Positions 32,944 through 41,263 of a DNA stretch of 64,000 nt are shown one piece after another (position 1 is the stretch's first letter; the number at the start of each line of letters is the position of its first letter). The stretch is taken from the NCBI GenBank assembly GCA_030697175.1, contig JAUYQR010000017.1, forward strand, positions 1 to 64,000. The letters run 5' to 3'. The notes beneath the pieces were generated by a model. That model searched no databases. It was not told the DNA's origin and saw nothing but the letters and a program-made list of their open reading frames with translations. This DNA is from Paracoccaceae bacterium (GTDB lineage: Bacteria > Pseudomonadota > Alphaproteobacteria > Rhodobacterales > Rhodobacteraceae). The translations under genes and the position numbers were made by a program.

Positions 32944-33335
32944 GTTACGGTGGAGCGGCCGCGCTGCAGGGTGCGGTCTATCAGGCGCTGACGGTGTTTC
33001 CCGCACTGGCGGGGGTGGCGATCTTTGACGCCGTGCCGCCGGGGGTGACGGGGACGTTCGTCCTGATCGGGCCGGAGGAGGCGCGGGACCAGTCCGACAA
33101 ATCGGGCGCGGGGGCCGAGCACCTGATGGTGATCAGCGTGATCAGCGATGCCACCGGGTTTCTGGCGCTGAAGACGGTGGCGGCGGCGATTTCGGACGCG
33201 CTGATCGGGGCGCCCCTGGGGCTGACGCGGGGGCAGTTGGTGAGCCTTTACTTCGTGCGCGCCAGTGCCCGGCGAATTTCCGAGGGCGAGACGCGGCGGA
33301 TCGACCTGACCTTCCGGGCGCGGGTGCAGGTCTAG
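32940..33335 (+). CDS. g8: GTA g8: tail terminator protein
   Basis: 131-residue DUF3168-type tail completion protein that joins tail tube to head. Recognisable start LQGAVYQALTVFPALAGVAIFDAVP and C-terminal YFVRASARRISEGETRRIDLTFRARVQV. Followed by a C-rich hairpin rather than an overlapping gene, marking the boundary of the connector block. Confidence 0.92.
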   Translation: MSYGGAAALQGAVYQALTVFPALAGVAIFDAVPPGVTGTFVLIGPEEARDQSDKSGAGAEHLMVISVISDATGFLALKTVAAAISDALIGAPLGLTRGQLVSLYFVRASARRISEGETRRIDLTFRARVQV

Positions 33336-33345
33336 GGCGGGAAAT

Positions 33346-33394
33346 GCCCCCCCCACCCCCAGCCCCACCCCCCGAGGGGGAGGGGAGGCGCCCA
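33346..33394 (+). other. C-rich hairpin element upstream of tail-tube gene g9
   Basis: Poly-C tract followed by a near-perfect hairpin: CCCC-A-CCCCC (33363-33372), loop CGA, GGGGG-A-GGGG (33376-33385), then aggcgccca. The hairpin ends 46 bases before the g9 ATG. Sequence and layout match the element before g5. Confidence 0.85.
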
Positions 33395-33431
33395 GTGGCG
33401 AACAATCAACTTTCTCAGACGGAGAACGGAC

Positions 33432-33845
33432 ATGGCTGTGCAAAGCGGCAAGGATCTGCTGATCAAGATCGACCAGACCGGGGATGGGCAGTTTGTCACC
33501 ATCGCCGGCTTGCGGGCGACGCGGATCAGTTTCAACACGGAATCGGTCGACGTGACGAGCCTCGAAAGCCAGGGCGGGTGGCGTGAGCTGTTGGCCGGGG
33601 CGGGGGTGAAGTCGGCGGCGATCTCGGGCTCGGGGGTGTTTCGCGACGCCAACACCGACGAGCGCGCGCGGCAGATCTTCTTTGACGGAGAAATCCCGCG
33701 CTTTCAGGTGGTTATCCCGAGTTTCGGGGTGATCGAGGGGCTCTTTCAACTGACCTCGATCGACTATGCGGGCAGCCATAATGACGAGGCGAGTTACGAG
33801 ATGTCGATGGCCTCGGCGGGGCCGCTGACGTTCACGGCGCTTTGA
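33432..33845 (+). CDS. g9: GTA g9: major tail tube protein
   Basis: TP901-1-type major tail protein, 137 residues, the hexameric building block of the tail tube. Start MAVQSGKDLLIKIDQTGDGQFVTIAGLRATRISFNT is characteristic, with the C-terminal YEMSMASAGPLTFTAL. Ribosome binding site GGAG upstream. The g10 ATG overlaps its stop. Confidence 0.95.
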   Translation: MAVQSGKDLLIKIDQTGDGQFVTIAGLRATRISFNTESVDVTSLESQGGWRELLAGAGVKSAAISGSGVFRDANTDERARQIFFDGEIPRFQVVIPSFGVIEGLFQLTSIDYAGSHNDEASYEMSMASAGPLTFTAL

Positions 33846-34165
33846 TGGCGAACCCTTGGACAGGGGAGGTGGCGATCTGGCTGGATGGCCAGCGCCATGT
33901 CGCCAAGCTGACCCTTGGGGCGCTGGCCGAGCTGGAGACGGCGCTGGAGACCGGCACGCTGATCGATCTGGTGGAGCGGTTCGAGGGCGGGCGGTTTTCG
34001 ACGCGCGACGTGCTGGCGCTGATCGTCGCCGGTTTGAGGGGTGGCGGCTGGCAGGGGACGGCGGCGGATCTGCGCACGGTCGAGATCGGCGGCGGTCCGG
34101 TCGAGGCCTCGCGCGCGGCGGCGGAGTTGCTGGCGCGGGCGTTTTCGGTGCCGGGCGAGGGATGA
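33845..34165 (+). CDS. g10: GTA g10: tail assembly chaperone-type protein
   Basis: 106-residue GTA-family protein between tail tube and tape measure, the place of tail assembly chaperones. It begins MANPWTGEVAIWLDGQRHVAKLTLGALAELETAL. Start is the ATG that shares one base with the g9 stop. Its 3' end overlaps g10.1 by ATGA, so the pair is made as two proteins rather than by the frameshift used in many phages. Confidence 0.88.
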   Translation: MANPWTGEVAIWLDGQRHVAKLTLGALAELETALETGTLIDLVERFEGGRFSTRDVLALIVAGLRGGGWQGTAADLRTVEIGGGPVEASRAAAELLARAFSVPGEG

Positions 34166-34416
34166 GCGGCATCGGCGGCACCATGATCGACTGGCGCGGT
34201 CTGATGACCGCCGGGCTGCACGGCCTTGGGTTGGAGCCGGCGGTCTTCTGGCGGCTGACCCCGGTGGAACTGCGGATCATGCTGGGGGCGGGCGAGGCTG
34301 GCCCGCCCCTGACGCGTGCGCGGCTGGCCGAACTGGCGGCGGCGTTTCCCGATGTGAGGAAGGGTGAAAGCGATGGCGGATATCAACGCGATGCAGGACC
34401 AGTTGACAGCGCTTGA
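34162..34416 (+). CDS. g10.1: GTA g10.1: small tail assembly protein (rcc01693 family)
   Basis: 84-residue protein matching the RcGTA gene between g10 and g11: MIDWRGLMTAGLHGLGLEPAVFWRLTPVELRIML is the family signature. Its last 44 bases overlap g11 in another frame. Likely second member of the tail chaperone pair. Confidence 0.88.
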   Translation: MSGIGGTMIDWRGLMTAGLHGLGLEPAVFWRLTPVELRIMLGAGEAGPPLTRARLAELAAAFPDVRKGESDGGYQRDAGPVDSA

Positions 34417-35023
34417 GGCGCAACTGGGATCGTCGGCCACGATGGTGGCTGCGTTTGACGGCGAGTTGGCGCGGATGCGGGAGACGATGATCTTTACCGG
34501 GCGCGAGGTGAACACGCTGTCCAGCGGGATTTCCGGCGGCCTGAGCAAGGCATTCAACGGGCTGGTGTTCGACGGAATGAAGCTGAACGACGCGCTGAAA
34601 TCGGTCGCGAATACGATCGTCGACTCGGTCTATTCGATCGCGATGAAGCCGGTCACGGGCGCGCTGGGCGGGCTTTTGGCACAAGGCGTTTCGGGGGCGA
34701 TGGGGTCGCTGATGCCGTTCGCCAATGGCGGGGCGTTCACCCAGGGCAAGGTGATGCCGTTTGCCAAGGGCGGGGTGGTGTCGCAGCCGTCCAGTTTTCC
34801 GATGCGGGGCGGGCGCGGGCTGATGGGCGAGGCGGGGCCGGAGGCGATCATGCCGCTGGCGCGCGGGCCGGATGGGAAATTGGGTGTGCAGGCCGGGGGC
34901 GGGCGGGCGGTGAGCGTGGTGATGAACATCACGACGCCCGATGTGCAGGGCTTTCAGCGCAGCCAGAGCCAGGTGGCGGCGCAGGTCAGCCGGGCGCTGG
35001 CGCGTGGGCAACGGAACCGGTGA
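34373..35023 (+). CDS. g11: GTA g11: tape measure protein
   Basis: Sets tail length; at 216 residues it is very short, matching the short GTA tail. Regions: an N-terminal helix (MQDQLTALEAQLGSSATM), a hydrophobic Gly/Ala segment (ALGGLLAQGVSGAMGSLMPFANGGA) and the conserved FAKGGVVSQPSSFPM...GLMGEAGPEAIMPL block seen in lambda-family tape measures. Start ATG 34373 has AGGAAGG upstream; a GTG three codons earlier is less likely. Confidence 0.92.
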   Translation: MADINAMQDQLTALEAQLGSSATMVAAFDGELARMRETMIFTGREVNTLSSGISGGLSKAFNGLVFDGMKLNDALKSVANTIVDSVYSIAMKPVTGALGGLLAQGVSGAMGSLMPFANGGAFTQGKVMPFAKGGVVSQPSSFPMRGGRGLMGEAGPEAIMPLARGPDGKLGVQAGGGRAVSVVMNITTPDVQGFQRSQSQVAAQVSRALARGQRNR

Positions 35024-35032
35024 GGGAAGATC

Positions 35033-35665
35033 ATGGCATTTCACGAAATACGCTTTCCCGCAAACCTGAGCTTCGGGTCGGTTGGCGGGCCGGAGCGGCG
35101 CACCGAAGTGGTGACGCTGGCCAACGGGTTCGAGGAGCGCAACACGCCCTGGGCCCATTCGCGCAGGCGGTATGACGCGGGTGTGGGGCTGCGGTCGCTG
35201 GACGATGTGGAAACGCTGATCGCGTTTTTCGAGGCGCGGGCCGGGCAGTTGCACGGGTTTCGCTGGAAGGACTGGTCGGATTACAAATCCTGCCCGGCAT
35301 CGCGCAGCCTGTCGCCGCTGGACCAGTTGATCGGAACCGGGGATGGGGTGGCGACGGTCTTTGCGCTGCAAAAGACCTATGCTTCGGGCCTGGAAAGCTA
35401 TGTGCGCCCGATCCTGAAGCCGGTGGTGGGGTCGGTTCTGGTGGCGGTGTCGGACGATCAGAAGATCGAAAGCCTTGAGTTCGCGGTGAATTACCAGACG
35501 GGTGCGATCACGTTTGTGGTTGCGCCGGAGGTTGGCACGCGGATCACGGCGGGGTTCGAGTTCGACGTGCCGGTGCGGTTTGACACCGACGGCATCCAGA
35601 CCTCGGTCGCGTCGTTTCAGGCGGGCGACGTGCCGACGGTGCCGGTGGTGGAGATCCGGCTGTGA
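35033..35665 (+). CDS. g12: GTA g12: distal tail protein (DUF2460)
   Basis: 210-residue distal tail protein at the tube end. DUF2460 hallmarks: MAFHEIRFPANLSFGSVGGPERRTEVVTLANG, then RRRYDAGVGLRSLDDVETLIAFFEARAGQLHGFRWKDWSDYKS. GTG of g13 overlaps its stop. Confidence 0.95.
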   Translation: MAFHEIRFPANLSFGSVGGPERRTEVVTLANGFEERNTPWAHSRRRYDAGVGLRSLDDVETLIAFFEARAGQLHGFRWKDWSDYKSCPASRSLSPLDQLIGTGDGVATVFALQKTYASGLESYVRPILKPVVGSVLVAVSDDQKIESLEFAVNYQTGAITFVVAPEVGTRITAGFEFDVPVRFDTDGIQTSVASFQAGDVPTVPVVEIRL

Positions 35666-36567
35666 GCGCGGCAGCGCTTTACGCGCATCTGGGCAGCGGG
35701 GCGACCACGGTTTGCCGGGCGTGGACCGTGGTGCGCGCGGACGGAACGGTGCTTGGGTTCACCGACCATGACCGCGATCTGGTGATCGAAGGCGTGGTGT
35801 GCCGCGCCGACACAGGCATGACGGCGCGGGCGTTGCAGCAGACCACGGGCCTGTCGGTTGACAACAGCGAGGCGGTTGGCGCGCTGAGCGACGCGTCGGT
35901 GACGGAAGCGGACCTGCTGGCCGGGCGCTATGACGGGGCCGAGGTGCGGGCCTGGCTGGTGAACTGGGCCAGTCCTGACGAGCGGGTGGAGCAGTTTCGC
36001 GGCGCGCTGGGCGAAATCGTGCGGGCGGGCGGAAGTTTCCGGGCCGAGTTGCGGGGATTGAGCGATGCATTGAACCGGCCGCAGGGCTTTGCCTACCAGT
36101 CGGGCTGTTCGGCTGTTCTGGGTGATGGCCGCTGCCGGTTCGACACGGCGCAACCTGGATATTTTTCACAGCGCATCGTTGAGGCGGTCGAGGACGCGCG
36201 CAGTTTCCGCTTTGACAGCTTTGCCGGGTTTGATGACCGGTGGTTCGAGTATGGCCGCTTCGAGGTGCTGAGCGGGCCCGCCGCAGGCCTTGTCGGCGTG
36301 GTGCGGGTGGACCGGCAAGAGGGGGCGGGCAGGCGGATCGAATTGTGGCAGTCGATCCCGGCAAAGATTGCGGCGGGTGACAGCGTTCGCATCGTTGCCG
36401 GCTGCAACAAGGCAGCAGAGATCTGCCGCACAAAGTTCGCAAATTTCATGAACTTCCGAGGATTTCCTCATATTCCGGGTGAAGATTGGCTGGCATCCTA
36501 CCCGGTGTCCGGCAGCGCCAAGACCGGTGGAAGCCTGGTGCGGCAGACCTTCGGATCGACCCCATGA
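35662..36567 (+). CDS. g13: GTA g13: tail hub protein (DUF2163)
   Basis: 301-residue baseplate hub. Start GTG (overlap GTGA with g12). DUF2163 signature LGFTDHDRDLVIEGVVCRADTGM. Four Cys in two pairs near the C-terminal third (SGCSAVLGDGRC and AGCNKAAEICRTKF) fit the iron-sulfur site described for the RcGTA hub. It ends FRGFPHIPGEDW and a short tail; ATGA overlap with g14. Confidence 0.94.
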   Translation: MSAAALYAHLGSGATTVCRAWTVVRADGTVLGFTDHDRDLVIEGVVCRADTGMTARALQQTTGLSVDNSEAVGALSDASVTEADLLAGRYDGAEVRAWLVNWASPDERVEQFRGALGEIVRAGGSFRAELRGLSDALNRPQGFAYQSGCSAVLGDGRCRFDTAQPGYFSQRIVEAVEDARSFRFDSFAGFDDRWFEYGRFEVLSGPAAGLVGVVRVDRQEGAGRRIELWQSIPAKIAAGDSVRIVAGCNKAAEICRTKFANFMNFRGFPHIPGEDWLASYPVSGSAKTGGSLVRQTFGSTP

Positions 36568-37004
36568 CGGGGCCTGATCGCGTGGTGGCCGAGGCACGGA
36601 GCTGGATCGGCACGCCCTACCTGCACCAGGCCAGCACCAAGGGGGCTGGCACCGATTGCCTTGGCCTTTTGCGCGGCATCTGGCGGGCGTTGCAGGGGGT
36701 CGAGCCTGAACCGGTGCCGCCCTACACCGCTGACTGGGCCGAGCCTGACCACCGCGAGGTGTTGCTGGAGGCCGCGGCTCGGTTGCTGCTGCGCAAGCCG
36801 GATGGCGCGGCGGACCGGGGTGACGTGCTGGTGTTCCGGATGCGGACGGGCAGCATTGCCAAACATCTGGGAATACAATCGCAAACCGGGGCAGAACCCC
36901 GTTTCATCCATGCCTACACCGACCACGGTGTCGTCGAAAGCCCGCTGTCCCAGCCTTGGGAACGGCGGATCGCGGCACGTTTCGCCTTTCCCAAAGGAGC
37001 CTGA
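36564..37004 (+). CDS. g14: GTA g14: NlpC/P60 cell-wall peptidase
   Basis: 146-residue peptidase at the tail tip that helps DNA cross the recipient's periplasm. Catalytic Cys in GAGTDCLGLLRGIW, His in IAKHLGIQ, with a downstream His in FIHAYTDHGVVES. No signal peptide. It lies three bases before g15. Confidence 0.94.
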   Translation: MTGPDRVVAEARSWIGTPYLHQASTKGAGTDCLGLLRGIWRALQGVEPEPVPPYTADWAEPDHREVLLEAAARLLLRKPDGAADRGDVLVFRMRTGSIAKHLGIQSQTGAEPRFIHAYTDHGVVESPLSQPWERRIAARFAFPKGA

Positions 37005-37007
37005 TCT

Positions 37008-40000
37008 ATGGCCACTCTTCTTTTGTCTGCGGCCGGTGCGGCCATCGGGTCCGGCTTTGGCGGTGCGGTTCTTGGCCTGTCTGGTGCGGTGATCGGCCGG
37101 GCGGTCGGGGCGACGCTGGGCCGGGTGATCGACCAGCGGATCCTTGGGGCGGGCTCGGACCCGGTGGATGTCGGACGGTTGGACAGGTTGCGGCTGACCG
37201 GGGCGGGCGAAGGCGCGGCCATCGGCCAGGTGTGGGGCCGGATGCGGCTGCCGGGGCAGGTGATCTGGGCGACGCAGTTCAGCGAATCCGTGCAGCGGCG
37301 GCGCAGCGGAAAAGGCGCGCCAAAGCCGCAAGTGAATGAATACAGCTATTCCGTCAGCCTTGCGATCGCGCTTTGTGAGGGCGAAATCCTGCGGGTCGGG
37401 CGGATCTGGGCGGATGGCAATGAAATCTCGCCCCGCGATCTGAACCTGCGGGTCTATGTGGGCAGCGAGGCGCAGATGCCCGACCCCAAGATCGAGGCGG
37501 TCGAGGGTGCCGGGCAGGCACCCGCCTATCGCGGTCTGGCCTATGTGGTGATCGAGGATCTGGAGTTGGCGGCCTATGGCAACCGTGTGCCGCAGTTCAA
37601 CTTTGAAGTCATGCGCGCCGCTCAGGGACCGTCGGTTGACCCCTCGGCGACGCTGAACGGGGCGGTTCGTGCGGTTGCACTTATTCCGGGGACGGGGGAA
37701 TACGGCCTGGCGACGACGCCGGTGCATTATGCCGAAGCGCCGGGCCGGAACCGGACCGCGAACGTCCATTCGCCGTCCGGGTTGACCGATTTTGCGACCA
37801 GTCTGGAGCAGTTGGGCGAAGAGTTGCCAGGGTGCGGATCGGTTTCGGTGATCGTATCCTGGTTTGGTGACGATCTTCGCTGCGGATCATGCACGGTGCG
37901 GCCAAAGGTTGAGCAGACAATACGGGACGGTGTGGGGATGGCGTGGCGCTCGGGGGGCATTGCGCGGTCGGCTGCGGTCGAGGTGCCGAAGGTCGACGGG
38001 CGGTCGGTCTATGGCGGCACCCCGGCGGATGCCTCGGTGATCGAGGCGATCCGGGCGATCAAGGCCAAGGGTCAGGAGGCGATGATCTATCCCTTCATGT
38101 TGATGGATCAGCTTGGCGGCAACAGTCTGCCCGATCCTTGGAGCGGGTCTGTCGGTCAGCCCGCCCTGCCTTGGCGCGGACGGGTGACGCTGTCGGTGGC
38201 CCCCGGGCAAGCGGGCACGCCAGACCGCACCGCCGCCGCAACAACCGAGGTGGCCGCGTTTTTCGGCACCGCACAGCCCGCGCACTTCAGCGCGGCAGGC
38301 GATGTGATCAGCTATTCCGGGCCGAACGAATGGAGTTATCGGCGGTTCATCCTGCACAACGCGAAACTTTGCGCCGTGGCCGGTGGGGTTGACGCGTTCT
38401 GCATCGGATCGGAAATGCGGTCGCTGACCCAGATCCGGGGCGCGGCGGATGCGTTCCCGGCGGTGCAGGCGCTCAGGTCGCTTGCCGCCGATGTACGCAC
38501 CATCCTCGGGCCGACGGTCAAGATCAGCTATGCGGCCGACTGGTCCGAGTATTTCGGCTATCACACTGGGGCAGATGTGTATTTCCATCTTGATCCCTTG
38601 TGGGCCGATGCCAACATCGACTTCGTTGCGATCGACAACTACATGCCCGCTTCGGATTGGCGTGACGGGGACGACCACGCGGATGCGGCCTGGGGCTCGA
38701 TCTACAACCTTGCCTACCTCAAGGCGAACATCACCGGCGGCGAGGGTGGCGACTGGTTTTACGACAGCCCCGAAGGCGAGGCGGCGCAACGTCGCTTGCC
38801 GATCAGCGATGGCGCGTATGGCGAGCCGTGGGTGTTTCGCTACAAGGATCTGAAATCCTGGTGGTCGAACGCGCATTTCGACCGGCCGGGCGGGGTGCGC
38901 GCAGCGCAACCGACGGCGTGGGTGCCGCAATCAAAGCCGTTCCGGTTCACCGAATATGGCTGTGCAGCAGTAGACAAGGGCACCAACCAGCCGAACCGTT
39001 TCATCGACGCCAAATCTTCGGAATCCGGGTTGCCGAAGTATTCAAGCGGCCGCCGTGATGACCTTGTCCAGATGCAGTATCTGCTGGCGATGGCGGAGTT
39101 CTGGGCGGATCCCGCAAACAACCCGGTCTCGCCGCTTTATGGGGCCGGGATGGTTGACATGGACCGCGCCCATGTCTGGGCGTGGGACGCGCGACCGTTC
39201 CCGGAGTTTCCCGGCCAGACCGAAATCTGGAGCGACGGCGGCAACTATTCGCGCGGACATTGGCTGAACGGGCGGGCGACAAACCAGCCCTTGGCTACGG
39301 TCGTGCGGGAAATCTGCGCCGCTTCGGGCATCACGACGGTGGATGTCGACGCGCTTTACGGGTTGGTCCGCGGTTATCTGCAAAGCGACGTGTCGACGGC
39401 CCGCGCGGCGCTGCAGCCGCTGATGCTGACGCTTGGGTTCGATGTGGTCGAACGCGACGGCGTGCTGCAGTTCCGCAACCGGACCGGCAGGATCAGCGTC
39501 GAGATCACGCCTGACGAGCTTGCCGTGGTCAGCGACCTTGATGGCACGTTCGAGACGGCTCGCGGGTCCGAGGCCGAGACAGCGGGGCAAGTGCGGCTTG
39601 GGTATGTCGATGCGCAGGGCAGCTACGAGGTGCGCAGCGTGGAAGGGCGTTTTCCCGACGAAGACGCCCGCGGCGTTTCGCAGACCGACATCGCGATTGC
39701 ACTGACCAAGGCGGATGGCCGCGCCACCGTGGAACGGTGGTTGGCCGAGGCCCGGGTTGCCCGCGACAGCGCGCGGTTCGCCTTGCCAAAATCGCGGCTG
39801 GCCGTGGGGGCGGGCGACGTGGTCGGCTATCTTGGCCGGCGTTACCGGGTGGACCGGGTGGACCAGGCCGAAGCGCAGGTGATTGATGCGGTCCGCGTCG
39901 AGCCCGGGCTTTATCTGCCGGGTGAAAGCGCCGAGGAAGACTATCGTTTGCGCCCCTTTGTGCCCCCGGTGCCGGTGTTGCCGTACTTTCTGGACCTGCC

Positions 40001-40901
40001 CTTGCTGACCGGTGACGAGGTTGCGCACGCCCCGCATATGGCGGTTGCGGCTTCGCCCTGGCCGGGTTCGGTGGCGGTCTGGTCGGCTGCCGAGGACGCG
40101 GGATACGAGTTGAACCGGCTGGTGGCGGCAGCCGCCGTGACCGGTGTCACCGAGTCGCCCCTGCCTGCCGCATCGCCGGGGCTATGGGATCGCGGCGCGC
40201 CGCTGCGCATCCGGCTTTCGGGCGGCACGCTGGCGTCGGCAAGTGAGCTTTCGGTGCTGAACGGTGCAAATGCGATGGCGATCGGTGACGGAAGCTCGGG
40301 CAACTGGGAGGTCTTTCAGTTCGCTGCGTCCCAGATCGTGGCGCCAGACACCTACGAGGTGAGCATGAGGTTGCGCGGGCAGCAAGGCACCGATGGCGTC
40401 ATGCCGGCCGAATGGCCGGTTGGCAGCACGGTTGTCCTGCTGGATCTTGCGCTGATCCAGATCGACGTGCCGCTGTCGGCGCGCGGGCTTGCCCGGTACT
40501 ACCGTATTGGCGGGGCTGCGCGGGGGGTTGACGATCCGAACGTGACGCTTCGGATCGAGGCATTCGACGGCATCGGTCTGCGGCCCTATCCGGTGTCGCA
40601 TCTGCGGCAACGGACCGATGCAGGGAACGTCACGCTTGACTGGAAACGCAGGACCCGCATCGACGGTGACGGCTGGCAGGTTGTCGAGGTGCCGTTGGGC
40701 GAAGACGCAGAGGCCTATGTGCTGCGCATCCAGCAAGGACCGACGATCCGGGCGGAATACGCCAGTGCCGCACCGGGGTTCGTCTATTCCGCCGCGATGC
40801 AGGCTGCGGATGGGGTCGCGGGGCCATTCGACGTTGCGGTGGCGCAGGTTTCAAGCCGCTTTGGCCCTGGCCCATTTCGCGTCATCGCGGTTTCAGCATG
40901 A
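37008..40901 (+). CDS. g15: GTA g15: megatron (host-contact baseplate protein)
   Basis: Largest GTA protein, 1297 residues, counterpart of RcGTA Rcc01698. The N-terminus has Gly/Ala-rich hydrophobic helices (residues 1-45) thought to penetrate the membrane, followed by the tail-protein domain (GQVWGRMRLPGQVIWATQFSE, YSVSLAIALCEGEI). A TIM-barrel GTA_TIM domain follows (SYAADWSEYF, DFVAIDNYMPASDWRD, FTEYGCAAVDKG), then hub-like and fibre-like C-terminal domains. It is full length and uninterrupted. AAAGGAG precedes the ATG. Confidence 0.95.
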   Translation: MATLLLSAAGAAIGSGFGGAVLGLSGAVIGRAVGATLGRVIDQRILGAGSDPVDVGRLDRLRLTGAGEGAAIGQVWGRMRLPGQVIWATQFSESVQRRRSGKGAPKPQVNEYSYSVSLAIALCEGEILRVGRIWADGNEISPRDLNLRVYVGSEAQMPDPKIEAVEGAGQAPAYRGLAYVVIEDLELAAYGNRVPQFNFEVMRAAQGPSVDPSATLNGAVRAVALIPGTGEYGLATTPVHYAEAPGRNRTANVHSPSGLTDFATSLEQLGEELPGCGSVSVIVSWFGDDLRCGSCTVRPKVEQTIRDGVGMAWRSGGIARSAAVEVPKVDGRSVYGGTPADASVIEAIRAIKAKGQEAMIYPFMLMDQLGGNSLPDPWSGSVGQPALPWRGRVTLSVAPGQAGTPDRTAAATTEVAAFFGTAQPAHFSAAGDVISYSGPNEWSYRRFILHNAKLCAVAGGVDAFCIGSEMRSLTQIRGAADAFPAVQALRSLAADVRTILGPTVKISYAADWSEYFGYHTGADVYFHLDPLWADANIDFVAIDNYMPASDWRDGDDHADAAWGSIYNLAYLKANITGGEGGDWFYDSPEGEAAQRRLPISDGAYGEPWVFRYKDLKSWWSNAHFDRPGGVRAAQPTAWVPQSKPFRFTEYGCAAVDKGTNQPNRFIDAKSSESGLPKYSSGRRDDLVQMQYLLAMAEFWADPANNPVSPLYGAGMVDMDRAHVWAWDARPFPEFPGQTEIWSDGGNYSRGHWLNGRATNQPLATVVREICAASGITTVDVDALYGLVRGYLQSDVSTARAALQPLMLTLGFDVVERDGVLQFRNRTGRISVEITPDELAVVSDLDGTFETARGSEAETAGQVRLGYVDAQGSYEVRSVEGRFPDEDARGVSQTDIAIALTKADGRATVERWLAEARVARDSARFALPKSRLAVGAGDVVGYLGRRYRVDRVDQAEAQVIDAVRVEPGLYLPGESAEEDYRLRPFVPPVPVLPYFLDLPLLTGDEVAHAPHMAVAASPWPGSVAVWSAAEDAGYELNRLVAAAAVTGVTESPLPAASPGLWDRGAPLRIRLSGGTLASASELSVLNGANAMAIGDGSSGNWEVFQFAASQIVAPDTYEVSMRLRGQQGTDGVMPAEWPVGSTVVLLDLALIQIDVPLSARGLARYYRIGGAARGVDDPNVTLRIEAFDGIGLRPYPVSHLRQRTDAGNVTLDWKRRTRIDGDGWQVVEVPLGEDAEAYVLRIQQGPTIRAEYASAAPGFVYSAAMQAADGVAGPFDVAVAQVSSRFGPGPFRVIAVSA

Positions 40902-40902
40902 C

Positions 40903-41208
40903 ATGCGCACACCGCTTGCTGCCGACGTCCTGTTGCTGGCCCGGGCGTTGATGCCGCTTCCCTCGGCCCGGCGCATGCCCTACGCGAGGCGATTGATCCG
41001 CGAGGCGACCGAAGCGCAGATGCATTTCGAGGCGACACGCCGCTGCCACCCGACCTACGGCGATGGCAGCTTGATGGCCCGGGTTCTGTATCTGCGCCCA
41101 GTTGCGGAACCCGTTGCCAGCGACCCCGACTTTCTGGACGCGATATGCATCGCGGCGCAGGCTCTGCGGACACATTACAGGGCGCGATTGCCGACATCAC
41201 AACTTTGA
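40903..41208 (+). CDS. Conserved hypothetical protein immediately downstream of GTA
   Basis: 101-residue protein beginning one base after the g15 stop. Basic and Arg/Leu-rich, with no transmembrane segment: MRTPLAADVLLLARALMPLPSARRMPYARRLIREATEAQMHFEATRRCHPTYGDGSL in its N-terminal half, split here only for description. A gene of this size sits at this place in Rhodobacter GTA clusters, which suggests co-transcription with g15. Function unknown to me. Confidence 0.8.
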   Translation: MRTPLAADVLLLARALMPLPSARRMPYARRLIREATEAQMHFEATRRCHPTYGDGSLMARVLYLRPVAEPVASDPDFLDAICIAAQALRTHYRARLPTSQL

Positions 41209-41263
41209 GGGTCGTCAGCGCCTTTTGATATGGTAAAAGAGGCCTGCAACAGGAGGCTTCAGC

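Noticed and set aside
33845-34416. Programmed frameshift joining g10 and g10.1
   Set aside because: The two frames meet at an ATGA stop-start overlap and no slippery heptamer is evident, so separate translation explains them.
26814-40901. Prophage
   Set aside because: No integrase, attachment sites, repressor, replication or lysis genes. Gene content and the cysE neighbour match the RcGTA structural cluster.
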